A DNA stretch of 64,000 nucleotides, taken from the NCBI GenBank assembly GCA_945643635.1, contig CALZFC010000009.1:3654001-3718000 (forward strand), written 5' to 3'. Source of the DNA: Allodiplogaster sudhausi. Taxonomy: Eukaryota; Nematoda; Chromadorea; Rhabditida; Diplogasteridae. Shown piece after piece: positions 22,898 through 34,053 of this stretch. The notes under the pieces were generated by a model. That model did no database searches, was not told where the DNA came from, and saw only the letters and a list, made by a program, of their open reading frames with translations. The position numbers were made by a program, and so were the translations under genes. How positions within the stretch are numbered: position 1 is the stretch's first letter; each line of letters starts with the position of its first letter.

Positions 22898-24740
22898 AGT
22901 AGGAGAGATAAACAGAAAGAGAGAGATAAAGTGAGAGAGAGATAAAGAGAGAGCGAGAGAGAAAGAGAGTGCACGGTGATGGTGGCGGATGGTGGCAAAG
23001 AAAAAGGATGCGCGGAGACGCTGCCTTCCTGGCATAATGGAAATGGAAGGACAATTCGATTATTCGTCTAGACGAGTGACGTGATGCGAAGGGAGTGGAA
23101 GAAGCCGCGAGTCGGAGGGGGACATGCGATGCCATCCCTCCAAATGCTCTTACAGGGCCTTTCGCAGCACTGCCAACGGTCACCCCCATCTCCAACCAAG
23201 AGATGGATACGAACATATGGAAATACTTCTGCTGTCAAAAGGACGTAATGAAATCGAGTCACAAGGTGTGACACACAATTAATGCCTACGAGCAAAGTGG
23301 ATGGAGAATTGGGGAGCACATATTATAGAGGTATCCGCAGATTCTAAAGACGATACAAAGAAGAAGGGGAGAATTACAATGATCGACTGGGAATAGAAAA
23401 AAAACAAGGGCATGAACAGAACGACAACTCACAAATGCCTCGACGGATCTCGCTGAGGGAGCTCTCGAAATTGCGAAGAGCGAAGCGATGGTACTCGAGG
23501 AGCTCCTCCAGGTAGTACAGGCACACCAGGGCAATATCTTGCTCTTTCGCAGCCAGAGTGAAGATGTCCGTTATCGTGCTATCCTGATATACCATGCAAG
23601 ATAACATAGATTGGAAGTGAAACTGGCAAAAAAGGTTTCAATATTATTACGAAGAAATAAACCTTTAGGCTCTCCAGCTTTAGAAGCGTAGAATCAAGGT
23701 CCTCCTGCAGCTCGTTGGCCTTCACTTCATCGTGCCCCTTGGAGTGAAGAGCCTTCCTCGCGATGTCCACATCGACAATCGTGTTGTTGAGACGCTCCTT
23801 CGACTTTGTTAGTGCCTAGAGAAGAAAGAAACTCTATGAAATGTTTACTTTTAAATACTGTCTTTTTCTTAAAAAATTAATAAGAATTATAAAGAAAGAA
23901 AGAATGAATGATTATATGAATTGAGACTAATGACTTGCCTTATCCATCTCGAGGTATCGTGCCAACCCGTCCAAAACCCGCTTTTCGATTTGTTGTTCTG
24001 TCGTTACCTGAATCAGGAATCGATGTGAGCAGAAAGCAACCATCAGAAATGGAAAAGAGTGAGCCACTCACCCGTTGATACATCACTTTTTGGAGCACCT
24101 CACTCATGCCCGTCAATGCCTGCAATTGATACACTATGTAAGCCTGCAATTGATACACTATCATACAACCAACTAGAAAAAAACATCATTTCAAATAGTA
24201 TTCGAAGAAGTAAGACCTTAGAGAGGCAAGTAGATCCTTGCAGCTCGAGCTCTTTCCCATCAGTGATAAGATCTTGAGAAAGAGGATAGTCGTCGCATTT
24301 CTTCTGCAATAACAAAACAAACAGATCTGATTTCATTCTTCGAATTCCACGGCTTAGAGATCATTTTTTATATGACGCTATGATCAGAACTATCTATGAT
24401 AATGGCTAGATTAGGTTGAAAAAATTAATGAAAGCCAAGGAACGCAAGTATACAAAGGAAAACTGAAAAGAAGACGAACGCACAACTCTCTTCTTGGGCT
24501 CTTCTTCCCGCAAGCCCGTCTTGATGTTGCTGGATAGATTCTTGCGGAAGGTGACAATGGCAGAGATGGCCTTCTGATTGAGCTGATCGATTGATGCCAC
24601 GGATGCCAACTCGTCTCGCTTCTCTGAGCTGCAATTAAGAGATGCCATTCTTCTTCTTCTTTCTACCATTAGACTGACAGGCCGAGGTTGTTCTTCATTC
24701 GGCCAATGCGTTGCCGCATCGCTTGCGTAGCTCGATCCAT
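19456..24740 (-). CDS. BAR-domain RhoGAP of the RICH / ARHGAP17-ARHGAP44 type
   Basis: The minus-strand start at 24740 opens with a BAR-type amphipathic segment (RQRIGRMKNNLGLS). BAR-domain exons follow down to about 23430, all helical and charged. The RhoGAP domain runs from about 22560 to 21540, with VFRVNGNNTK containing the catalytic Arg finger (codon 22313-22315), LKSYLRELPDPLL, and NNLAIVFGPNLIG. The tail (21400-19456) is disordered, Ser/Pro rich, with a PPVPAKPK SH3-ligand-like motif, and ends KETTKL, a class I PDZ ligand. BAR then RhoGAP then proline-rich tail and PDZ ligand is the RICH1/RICH2 architecture, acting on Cdc42/Rac at curved membranes and junctions. A duplicated 3' splice site (24118-24163) may add eight residues in the BAR domain. 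A (GA)n intron lies at 22855-22975. Individual joins are not all verified. Confidence 0.85.
22855..22975. repeat. (GA)n microsatellite in RhoGAP intron
   Basis: Nearly pure GA for about 45 bp, then GATAAAGTGAGAGA-type variants. It lies in the intron between the BAR and RhoGAP coding parts and reads as CT on the transcribed sense strand. Confidence 0.9.
24118..24163 (-). other. Tandemly duplicated 3' splice site
   Basis: GCCTGCAATTGATACACTAT occurs twice, 24 bp apart. On the coding (minus) strand each copy supplies a TTGCAG acceptor. Both give the same frame into the BAR exon that reads ALTGMSEVLQ; using the upstream acceptor adds AYIVYQLQ. Confidence 0.7.
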
Positions 24741-25667
24741 CTCGAGTCACGGGAAGAAAAAGAGTGATTTCTCTCCTCGAATCAACGCCTCCCCTCCCCT
24801 CTCTCTCTCTCTCTGCCTAGTGAAGACAGCAAGGCATTGGCTGTCTCAAGCGGGAGGAGAGCAGCAGCAGCCAAGGTGGTAGCCACAGAAGTCGCTCTTC
24901 TTCTTCCTGCAAACACCAACCAACCCCTCCAGGCTCGTCCTTCTTCGCATAAAACCGACAACAAAGTGGAATCACGCGCTGACTCAGCGGACCAGTCATC
25001 AAATCACAAAGATTGACATACTGAACGAGTGGAGAAGGAAGAAAGAAAAAGAGTACAAAGTCGCGTCATCAACAATAATACAACACATGACGAATAATAT
25101 GCTGGTTCATGTATCGACCAGTAGCGATGTTGACGGGACGATGTTGAAATGACTTTGATCAAGAATACAGACAGTCTATGTAAGCGCAGACGCTCATACT
25201 TACTACTATATTTTATTTAAGGATGCCACACGTTGAGAGTATTTAGTTAAACTGTGTTTCCTCAAGGAAACAATAAAGGAGATGTCGGCAAAATGTCAAC
25301 GGCCAACCGATAAAACGCCTTATTTTCAAACATTTCAAGGTCAAATGTGTCTATTTACGAAATGAAGTGAAGTGCACTTGGCGCAGAGGAATACAAATAA
25401 TAACCACTGGGAATGAAGAAGAAGAACTGGCCATGCATGGAAGCAAGCAACGCGTCCATGTGTCGCATGGTAGGAGATGGCCTCGGCCAGACCACTTGTT
25501 CTCTCTCTACAGTCCTCTGTCCTCTCTACCTCTAACTCTCTTCTGTCTACACACTCTCTCGCACCTGTCCTGGCTTTCAAGCATCTTTCCGATACTTTTC
25601 TCCCTGCTCTCGCATACCATTCAAGCGGGCATTCTGTGAGTAGAAGGGTGGAAACGGGGAGCAAGAG

Positions 25668-25676
25668 AGAGACGGA

Positions 25677-25722
<46 letters not shown>
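25668..25722. repeat. (GA)n microsatellite
   Basis: Pure GA dinucleotide run of about 50 bp in the spacer. Confidence 0.9.
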
Positions 25723-25723
<1 letters not shown>

Positions 25724-26648
25724 CAGCGAATACGGAGTGGCCATTTGAACGGTGCTCTGACTCATGCAGACACATGGCGAAGTAGGAGATGAAGCGGGAG
25801 GAGTAGAGGGCGAGAAACGTAATGATTGGATGAGGGACTGTTAGGGGACGGGAATGCGAAACGGCAGAGAAAATACTAGAAGAGAAGAGAACATGAAAGA
25901 AAGGAGCAGAGATAACGAGAGGAGAATAGCATTCGTACCCGTGAGGGTTGAGACGGCTAGAGCAACGCTGATAAGAGAGGCTTGTGGCGAGAGGGGAACT
26001 CTCCGGGCAGTCTACGGCCTGTGTGCGCAGCAGCAAAGAAAGAGAAGAGAATGTGGGAGAGGAGAGTGAGAGGAGAGACAGAGAAAGGAATCAGAGAGAG
26101 AGAGGGAGAGAGGGAGAGAGGCAAGAAAGCGAAGAGATAGAGGGAGAGAGAGTGAACCGAGTGCAATCTCGCAAGATATACACCAGCGAAGTAAAGTGAT
26201 ACACACCGAGGCGGTCGCCTGATATATACAAGTTGACGAGTGGCATATGGATATGGAGCAAGAACATATCAGGGGATATATTGAGGTGATCTACGAAAGT
26301 GCCACTTTCAACTAGTCATCCTGTCGCCTTGAAAAATTTGCAAATCATATGAAAATTGAATGTGTGTGAGTGAGAGAGAAAGAGAGGTGGAGAGACGAAG
26401 AAGTGGGGTAGATGAACACAGAGAAGAGTGTACTCCACACTCCACTCACCTTAGTGTTATAAGAGGCACTCGGAAATTTGTCGATGAGCAGCTATTGCAT
26501 CCACCAGCTTCCTTTCGCAGTTCGCACTCGATTCTCTCTCTCTCTCTCTTTCTCACTCTTGCTTCCTCTATTTCGCAGGCTAATCTCCAGGGACTGCGCC
26601 CGGAGGGAAGCTCTAGGCCGAGAAACACAGCTCACGCAACGAGGATCA

Positions 26649-26649
26649 G

Positions 26650-26694
<45 letters not shown>

Positions 26695-26733
26695 GCCTCT
26701 CTCTCTCTCTGTCTCTCTCTCTCTCTCTCTCGC
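26649..26733. repeat. (CT)n microsatellite
   Basis: CT dinucleotides with two CTGTCTG interruptions. It is opposite in polarity to the (GA)n tracts 500-1000 bp to the left. Confidence 0.9.
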
Positions 26734-27958
26734 TCCTGAACTCCTGCTCAAAACGCGCAAAAAGCGAGAAGATGGGGCAGAAGAAAAGGAGGGAAACAGG
26801 GAGTGACCAGAGAATCCCGAGGGACACAATCGTGCTGTGGCACAATGAGAGATATAACGAACAGCGGAGAGAGGCAGGGGGAATAAGCGTACGACTTCGG
26901 TCGGGCTGCCAAACGAAGGTCGACTAAAGCCGGAGGGTCTTTAGGGCAGTCATTCAGTCACTTTTCAGATCATCGATTCTTAGCTTATAGAGGCGGCAGG
27001 GGAAGGGCAGGACTCCGTGGCCGGAAGGGAGAGAGAAGAGGAGTTAGACATGCACGTGGTAGCAAATGGGGAAACATCCACCAGGCCACGGCTACAAGTT
27101 CAACGCGAAGATAAACAGCCAGTACATGATAGCCATAGTAAATGGAAGATCTCTACGCATACATACCAAGTGAATCAGTGAATAAAATATTTAGAGATAA
27201 ATTGGATTTACTAGTACCATAAAAGCCTGAGCTACTCTGCGCTGACTCAGGCGGCATGAGAAAAATCAAAAGATGAATAGAAATCCATTTGGAGCTATGG
27301 GGATTTGCCAGAAATAAGATTATAGAAGAAAAAACGAGAATATGAGACAAAAGAAGGAATGGCGTGAGCAGAAAGATGTGAATGGTCGAGCGGTGGCTCT
27401 GTGTATTCATTCCGAGGCAAGGATTGTAGAAAAGCGCGATAGAGAGAGTGAGAGAGTAGTGAGAAAGAGACAGAAAGAGGGAGAGAGAGAGGGTGAGAAA
27501 GAGACAGAAAGAAGGAGAGCGAGAGAAATATAGTGCAGAGAAGAAGAACAGAGAAGCAGAGAAACAGATTATAGCGAACGAATGCCTAGAACACTGAGAG
27601 AGCGCAATAGCGTGTGAGAAAGTGCGTGTAAGCAGGTTAGAAGAAAAGGAGAGATGCGAAGACATCAAGCGTATCGGCATTCTTTTTGCACTCGCTGAGA
27701 AGGAGAGAGGAGTTGTGAGGTGACTGTTGGAAATGAAGAGAGTGGCAGAGAAAACGACATAAAGAGGGAGAGAGTGTGGGGAAGAAAGAGAAAGAGAATC
27801 GTCTTCGCAGTCCGGGATGCCATCTTCTGCCTTCCCTTCTTGCTTCTTTGCCAAATTGTTTAGGCGGTAATGCCACGCATAATCTGGCATCGTTTTCTTT
27901 TCCGCTCTTTAGGATCGTTTCTTCTCTTACTCTCTCCTGAATATCTTCCTTCTTTTGC

Positions 27959-28037
27959 CTCTGTTCACTTACCTATTAAAAAGCGAGCAAAGATGTGAAG
28001 GCTCTGTTCACTTACCTATTAAAAAGCGAGCAAAGAT
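27959..28037. repeat. 43 bp tandem duplication
   Basis: A 36 bp core starting CTCTGTTCACTTACC and ending GCAAAGAT occurs at 27959-27994 and again, identical, at 28002-28037. Confidence 0.9.
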
Positions 28038-28666
28038 ACGAGAAAATATTCCTTTCGCTCAGTTGTTAAAAAGTTTCTGGATAAGCGGTTTCCATGATTA
28101 CGTTGGAATATTTAGGAGTATCCGACATAAGAAGGCTATCGAAAGAGACAGAAAAGCAGAGAAATAAATGAAATCGAGTGGCGGAGAGTGTGATAAGGGC
28201 ATTTTAGCGAAGATCGTGGTTCTTACTCAAATCAGGGATCAAATATGTAGGAGTAGAATTTCGATGAAGCGGTAAGTACAATGTGATTTAGTACCTTTCA
28301 TGTACGCATATAATTCGAGTTCGATAAGCCACAATTATCTTGCTAAACGACAGACCCTGGCATCGTAAGAAAACGGAACGACTAACGAATGCTTTCCCCA
28401 TGAAGACAACGAAGTCCAGGCAGGAAATTTCAGAATATATGAGCAGATGAAAAATAACTTGGAACTCATGAACAAGAGAAAATCCGTAATACGATTAAAA
28501 CTTATAATGATGCAATAGCAAACAATTATCTTTTTTCTTATAATGCTCAAGGGCTCCGTTCTGAAAGATGGAAAATTCGGAAGAAATAAACAGAATAGGT
28601 GAAGATCGCACGGCACATACCATAACTCAGACCGGCCATATGTATTGGAAAAAATTAGCACTAACC

Positions 28667-29060
28667 AGCAGAAGCAGCGAGAACCGAGGATTTGAAGCTT
28701 GAAGACGTGGTTTGTCGGGAAGGGAGTGCTGCCAACCGCTTGTGGCCGACGGAATCCTCTAAGAGGTTCTCCAACAGGCCTCCACCGCTTGGCCCAATGA
28801 TATCTGAAGTAATACGCAGAAAAATAAGTGTTAAGAATGGGATGCCTCCAGGAAAAATCATCATCTTCCTAAATCAAACAACCAAAGTTATGGTCGAACA
28901 AAAAAACAACCTGGTTGAGCGAAACCTGCGAATGGGCGGCTGGAGGGCTCCCGCTCTCTTCCTCTCCACAACTGTTCTTTCCTCTGCTGGGTTAGATCTT
29001 CCCAATCTCTCAGACATAACACCAACTCATGCCATTCTAGAGATAATCTGTTCCGAGAGT
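28667..29060 (-). CDS. Unrecognised exons on the minus strand
   Basis: Two open segments with good splice sites join in phase: one at about 29060-28910 (WHELVLCLRDWEDLTQQRKE, then Arg/Ser rich) ending at a GTTGTT donor, and one at 28823-28667 (DIIGPSGGGLLENLLEDSVG, then Ser rich) starting after TTCAG and ending at GTTAGT. No family is recognised, and neither the start nor the end of the gene was found. The plus-strand hnRNP-like fragment begins only about 110 bp away on the other strand. Confidence 0.35.
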
Positions 29061-29170
29061 CCAAACGGACCAAAGCATTAACAGTCAACAAAAAAGCCAC
29101 ATAAATATTTATCCTTGCCGATCATTCTCATGAATAAATATATAAAAAAAAGCCACATAAATATCTATCC

Positions 29171-29967
29171 TTACTGATCGTCGGTGGAGTCAAAAGGCAT
29201 GGCTGCCCCATCGACTTGCGCCACTTCTGGCTCTGACTCCGAGTTAGAATCGTCGCCAGCAGCTAAAGGAAGGTTACCCGAATAGAGAAAGTGGACATTG
29301 TAACGGACAAGGCAACGGGCAAACGACGAGGATTCGCATTTGTGAACTTCACCGATTACGATTCGATGGATCAGTGCATTCTCCTGAAGACGCACACTGT
29401 CAATGAGCATCGGTGTGATTGCAAGAAAGGGCTCACGAAGGACGAAATGAGCAAGGTCAGGAGAGACACTTCGTTCGACTTCTCTCTTTCTTCTGACTCT
29501 GGTTGGCATTCTCGCTGCAATTTCATTTAGGCCCAGCAAGCAGAGAGAGGGGGGGGGGGGCAGAGAGAGCTGGACGGTCACGTGGAGGCTCAGGAGGACC
29601 TTCCATCTCGGGGGCCAGTGCCTGGACTGGCCAAGGATGGTGAGCGCCTAGCAATGGAGGAGGTTATTTCCGGGTGGACCTGCTCAAGGAGGAGGATGGG
29701 GATAGCCGAGAGGGGGAATGGTCCCAGCTGGAGGAGAATCCGGAGCAGGGGGAGGGGGTACGGTGGAGTGGAGGTGGATATGGAGGGGTAGGAGCAGGCT
29801 ATGGAGGGGGAGGATATGGAGGAGGCATGGGAGGAGGGGGGCAAGGGGGCTGGGGAGGAGGGGAATCTTGGGGAGGGCAGCAAGGGGGAGGAGGATGGGG
29901 ACAGGGTGGACAGCAAGGATGGGCCGGGCCAGGTCAGCCTGGAGGGGGATGGGGCAGGGGCTACTAA
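29171..29967 (+). CDS. hnRNP A/B-like RRM plus glycine-rich tail, incomplete
   Basis: The first segment carries an RNP2-like start (LIVGGVK) and LRHFW at hnRNP A1 RRM2 spacing. A 39 nt intron at 29230-29268 with a GC donor would join it in phase to KVTRIEKVDIVTDKATGKRR, then GFAFVNFTDYDSMDQ (RNP1), HTVNEHRCDCKKGLTKDEM, which is clearly RRM2 of the hnRNP A family. After an intron at about 29457-29530 come Gly-rich stretches ending GGGWGRGY and TAA at 29965-29967. The Gly-rich part is split over frames, with an in-frame TGA near 29639, so it contains either unrecognised short introns, indel errors next to the G run at 29551-29562, or real damage. No first RRM is visible in the 1 kb upstream. 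It may be a truncated copy or a gene with a distant 5' part. Confidence 0.55.
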
Positions 29968-30597
29968 AGTATACTTTGACAAGGGAATCCAACTTATTTC
30001 TGAGCTTCGACATATATCACTTGTTGAATGGGGGCGAGCTAATAGTTTTGTTATTTTAGTTACCTATCGTCCAACGACCTCTTTAATGTCCATACAGTTT
30101 GTAGTGATTCGTTATTAATATTCGAACATATTCCTGCTTGCTGATTATAATATGTTTACACACGAGATAAACTATTTATGTCATAATTACTACTTTGAAC
30201 CCGCAATAGTAGACATCGAAATTACATATTATGCAGGGTGAAGTGGCTCCGTACTTTTATATATCTGGAATTGTGATGCGCAGAAGAGGCGTGGCGTGGT
30301 TGAGAAGAAGGCGAATCAGCGAAGGGGAGAGATTCATTGTTAAGGGTACTGGCACTGTTGTAGCCATCTGGGAGATGGAGACTACAGGAGGAGAGAGAGG
30401 GCGAGGAGAGAGACGTAGAGTGAGAGAGAGGAAGCACGAACTGCAGCCGAGGACGGGCTAGGGCATGCCATTCCTTCGCTCCCTTCAAGGGCAACGGGCG
30501 GACACGTGCTGAGCTCACGCGAGGGATTGACTAAAGAGGAAAGAGAAAGAGACAATGAGAGGAGAGAGATAGAGAGCGAGAATAGACAGAGAGAGAG

Positions 30598-30639
<42 letters not shown>

Positions 30640-30647
30640 AGGCAATG

Positions 30648-30691
<44 letters not shown>

Positions 30692-30708
30692 TAGAGCGAG
30701 AGGCAATG

Positions 30709-30757
<49 letters not shown>

Positions 30758-30769
30758 CGAGAGGCAATG

Positions 30770-30809
<40 letters not shown>

Positions 30810-31119
30810 AGGCAATGAGAGGAGAAAGAGAAATGAACAAGAGGTTGTTGCGTAGAATCATGAATGGTGAGTAAGCATCCATTGGTAGATCGGTTGACTC
30901 TATTTCCATTCCCGTGGAAGCTGTCAATGGAGAGAGAAAGCGGTGAGCAGACTCCGGCAGAGTTCAGCTGAAATACAACGGAAATCACCTCTATCACATA
31001 TCGCTTTGCAATCATCATCGTCTCATTCTGTTACTAGCGAGCACCCTTTTATCAATATTTTCCCAAAAGCTTCTTGCGAACAGATTTTCTTGAACTAACT
31101 TCTCTCTCTCCTTTTCTCT

Positions 31120-31164
<45 letters not shown>
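29968..31164. other. Spacer dominated by simple repeats
   Basis: A/T-rich sequence to about 30230, then purine-rich DNA with the compound (GA)n minisatellite, then a (CT)n tract at 31098-31164 that abuts the LTR element. No exon is seen. Confidence 0.6.
30551..30836. repeat. Compound minisatellite: (GA)n with GGCAATGAGAGGAGAGA unit
   Basis: The block GGCAATGAGAGGAGAGA followed by 20-40 bp of GA recurs near 30638, 30700, 30762 and 30811, with a variant at 30551. The period is about 50-62 bp, so GA tracts have been amplified together with a unique spacer. Confidence 0.9.
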
Positions 31165-31165
<1 letters not shown>

Positions 31166-32004
31166 GTTTAGATCTGAATGACAGGGCCAAGCAAATTGGT
31201 TCTTCTAAATGACTCTGACTCCTTTAATAAAGATTTGTATGGAGTCCAACTCGAGTAATAAACAAATTTATTACAAGAATAAATACATAAACCTTAAATG
31301 ACCGGAGAATTACGAGGTTGCAATCTTAGCTAGGTGACGTATCGATTGGTGGAGATGAGAGCGAGGGAGAGAGATGTGGAGGTTAAGAAGGAAGAGTTCG
31401 TGAGGAGAAGAATGAGAAGTTCTTGAAGAGAAGAAGGAGAAGAATGAGAAGAGAAGAGGTTGTGGAGGGGGACCACCACGGAGGCGCCAAGCTTGGCCGC
31501 CAAACCCTTAAAGACGGTAGAAAGCCGTAAGAGGGGCGGGATGGGCTTACGCGCAAGCATGACAACGACGCCGAGAGTGAATGAGGAGAGAGAGGAGAAA
31601 GAGAGAAAGAAAGAGGAAAAGCATATATGACGAAGTATGATGAAATAGCAACATATATTACATCATGTATGCACAAAACTGGCTAAGAAGCCAGCACCGC
31701 ATAAAGGATGGCCGGAGGCCCATATCAATACAAGTTGTTATAACAACTCTTAAACATGACATGGCATAACAACAAGTAAAGGAAATGAAGAGGAGAATAG
31801 AGGCCCTGCCGGCCCGGAGAAGGAAGGACGCTAACAATGAGCTGGCAGGGACGGGATAGGCCTAGGATACACGTAGGCGAGGGAGAGGTCAACCGCTCCG
31901 CGACCGCAACGCGCGGATTGGTCCTACATGGTTATACAAGGGGCGGGAGATACAAATACAATTAATGTGGACTAAACATGCAGTCATTCGCAATGGTGCG
32001 AACA
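31165..32004 (-). repeat. LTR of element A (3' copy in element orientation)
   Basis: 840 bp, near-identical to 34470-35340. It lacks about 17 bp between GATC and TAAACA, and an 18 bp segment present in the other copy around 35057. Confidence 0.9.
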
Positions 32005-33968
32005 CTGCCGCCAAAGGAAAAGAAAAAGGGGGAAGGAACAACATGAAAGGGGTAAGGGCTGACTTCCTTGTCGTAGTTGTCCTTGCTTGGCTGCTCTCGG
32101 TACGGTAGCTCTTGATACGGTAGTTCTCGACTCGGATGAACTTGACTCGGGTAGTTGTTGTAGAAAGCAGGAGAGCTGGATGGATGGATGGAGTTGTTCT
32201 TTCTCAGGTGGGAGTCGTGGCTGGAGATGGGAGAAGTCATCGCTGGGCGGAAAGAAGCGATCGCCCGACTTCTCTGACACAGAAGGCTTTGCTTCTTCGC
32301 CAGGACTCGTCGAGAACACAAAAGCAATCGAATTGCAGAGTGAAGAGAGAGAGAGAGAACAGAATGAGATACAACTCCAAGAACATCATGTAGCTGGAGA
32401 ATATTGCAGGAATGGAGTTGTTGTGGTGGTGAGTACTGTAGGTACAGTACGTGGAAGTCATCACAGGCATCGCCTAGTGACCCTGCGGCGGCCCAAGAGA
32501 AGTGGGCCTTGTCCGACTCGCCGGGGTGCTTCATCTTTCCAGTGAGTTGCTTCTTCCTGCCGTGGCTCTTCAAGGACGACTTGCCAAAGTCGTTGGAGGA
32601 GGAGGAAGGGACGTTGATGGGAGGAATCTTGGAAGTGGAGTGGTCGACATCTTGCCAGTTGTACTGGAGCTGCTGGTGTGTCGATCGCGGCGGCCGTCCG
32701 CGGACGCGGTTCTTGTTCCGGTCGGGACTGCTGGCCTTGGAGCTGCTGCACTTGCTGTCTTCCGATGAAGAGATGTGCGAGGGGACGAGCGAGATGGAGG
32801 CATGCGAAGAGTCTTCTCCTCCGTGGTCTCTCGTCGTCGTCTGCTGTTGCATCTGCGCGGACCGAGACTGGTTCTGCGGCCGTGGGAAGGAATGCGGGGA
32901 AGTCCGGTTGAGAGTGCAGCCATCGTCGTTGTGCGGACAGGAGCGAGGAGGGACACTGGGATCCTTTTCCTTCCGGTTGACTCTGGACTGCTGTTCATCT
33001 GTGGGCCGGGATGTCTTCTTCGGCTCCTGCTGGAGAAGTTGTGAGGGTGGCTGGTGGTGGGACGAGTCGTCGCTCATTCTTTGCGATGACTGCTGGATGT
33101 CCGTGTGCCGAGATGGAGATGGAGATGGAAGCCGATGCTTCTGCTGGAGTGGATGCGGTGGATGCTTGGAGTTGGTGTTGTCGTCGGTCTTCTTGAACGA
33201 CGACTGGGATTCTTCCGTCTGCCGAGACTGCTTCTGCGGCTTCTTCTGGAAGGGTTGCCGGTGCTTAGCTTGACCGGGCTTGGCTGCTTCCTCACTGGGA
33301 AAGCTCTTCTTCGCATCCTGTGCGGTCTCTGCTGTCGGTGCAGCTGCAGGAATGCGTTCTTCTCCGTTGGTGCATCCGTGATCCTTGTCCAGTGCGGGTG
33401 CCCTCAGTGAATCGATCACTAGGGCCTCTCTTGATGGGTGGTGCACTTGTCGATGTGCTGCTCCACTTGTTCCGTGTTGATTCCCTTCCTCGGCCCTTCT
33501 TGACTCCGGAGAGTCCTGGATTGCAGCTCTGTCGCTGCTTCTCTGGCCGGTGGCTGCACACGCGCTGGCGCTGCTCCACTCGGCCTTGACTGCGTCCTCC
33601 GTGGTGGTCGTTGCTGCTCCTCTCGTGCTGCAGTGTGTGCAGTATCCGGCTGGCGGTCTTCGCCTTGTCTGCCGGGTCGCTTGCTCCATCGCCGATGGAG
33701 CTGTTGCCGCTGCTCGATCCGCTCTCCTCTCCACTGCAGATCTTCCTCCGATTCCTCTTGGAGTCGGTGGCGATACGAGTCGAACGCTTCTTGCGTAGTC
33801 CTCGCCGATCTGTGTGGAGTTGTCGGCGGATGTCTTCTTTGTTCCCTCCTCTCCGGTTGTTGGTGCATGACACCACTCGCTTCTTGCTTCGAGTACTGTA
33901 GTCGTTGTGCCACTCTCAGCGAGTTGGGCACGGGCGGAGGAGGGTACAAGAGAGCGGCTCTCTTCCAT
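31962..33968 (-). CDS. Low-complexity ORF inside LTR element A
   Basis: A 668-codon uninterrupted frame from 33968, running about 40 bp into the LTR. It is rich in Ser, Gln, Pro, Arg and His, with no recognisable domain, zinc knuckle or protease motif. Its position after the 5' LTR suits a gag-like or structural product, but there is no sequence support for that. The antisense strand is also open for long stretches, which reflects composition. Confidence 0.35.
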   Translation of the reverse strand: MEESRSLVPSSARAQLAESGTTTTVLEARSEWCHAPTTGEEGTKKTSADNSTQIGEDYARSVRLVSPPTPRGIGGRSAVERRADRAAATAPSAMEQATRQTRRRPPAGYCTHCSTRGAATTTTEDAVKAEWSSASACAATGQRSSDRAAIQDSPESRRAEEGNQHGTSGAAHRQVHHPSREALVIDSLRAPALDKDHGCTNGEERIPAAAPTAETAQDAKKSFPSEEAAKPGQAKHRQPFQKKPQKQSRQTEESQSSFKKTDDNTNSKHPPHPLQQKHRLPSPSPSRHTDIQQSSQRMSDDSSHHQPPSQLLQQEPKKTSRPTDEQQSRVNRKEKDPSVPPRSCPHNDDGCTLNRTSPHSFPRPQNQSRSAQMQQQTTTRDHGGEDSSHASISLVPSHISSSEDSKCSSSKASSPDRNKNRVRGRPPRSTHQQLQYNWQDVDHSTSKIPPINVPSSSSNDFGKSSLKSHGRKKQLTGKMKHPGESDKAHFSWAAAGSLGDACDDFHVLYLQYSPPQQLHSCNILQLHDVLGVVSHSVLSLSLHSAIRLLLCSRRVLAKKQSLLCQRSRAIASFRPAMTSPISSHDSHLRKNNSIHPSSSPAFYNNYPSQVHPSRELPYQELPYREQPSKDNYDKEVSPYPFHVVPSPFFFSFGGSVRTIANDCMFSPH

Positions 33969-34053
33969 CTCTTCTCTTCATCTTCCTCTGTGTCGTCTTC
34001 ACTGACGACTGGCTGCTGCTTCGGTGGGGGAGGATAGAGAAGAGCGGCTTTCC

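Larger units (their letters stand above)
24741..28666. other. Repeat-rich spacer
   Basis: About 3.9 kb with little sign of genes. (GA)n occurs at 25668-25722, 26079-26155 and 27445-27535, and (CT)n at 26534-26560 and 26649-26733. A 43 bp tandem duplication lies at 27959-28037. A minus-strand ATG at 27890 opens a 30-residue frame (MPDYAWHYRLNN...) before it runs into CT repeat translation; it could be a first exon but nothing supports that further. The upstream region of the minus-strand RhoGAP gene is at the left end. Confidence 0.5.

Noticed and set aside
27153..27890. 245-residue minus-strand frame
   Set aside because: Mostly Ser/Leu from translated CT repeats with no splice support; only the first 30 residues look ordinary.
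29171..29581. 136-residue minus-strand ORF with an acidic end
   Set aside because: It is antisense to the RRM, whose RNP motifs and spacing are specific; the antisense frame is probably a by-product.
29640..29651. 12-nt intron in the glycine-rich tail
   Set aside because: Removing it would skip the TGA in frame, but an intron this short is not credible without RNA evidence.
30382..31018. Several long Ser/Leu-only frames
   Set aside because: Direct translation of the (GA)n minisatellite in all frames.
32087..34037. Plus-strand Cys-rich frames in element A
   Set aside because: They are antisense to the Ser/Gln-rich minus-strand frame and reflect codon composition; no domain matches.
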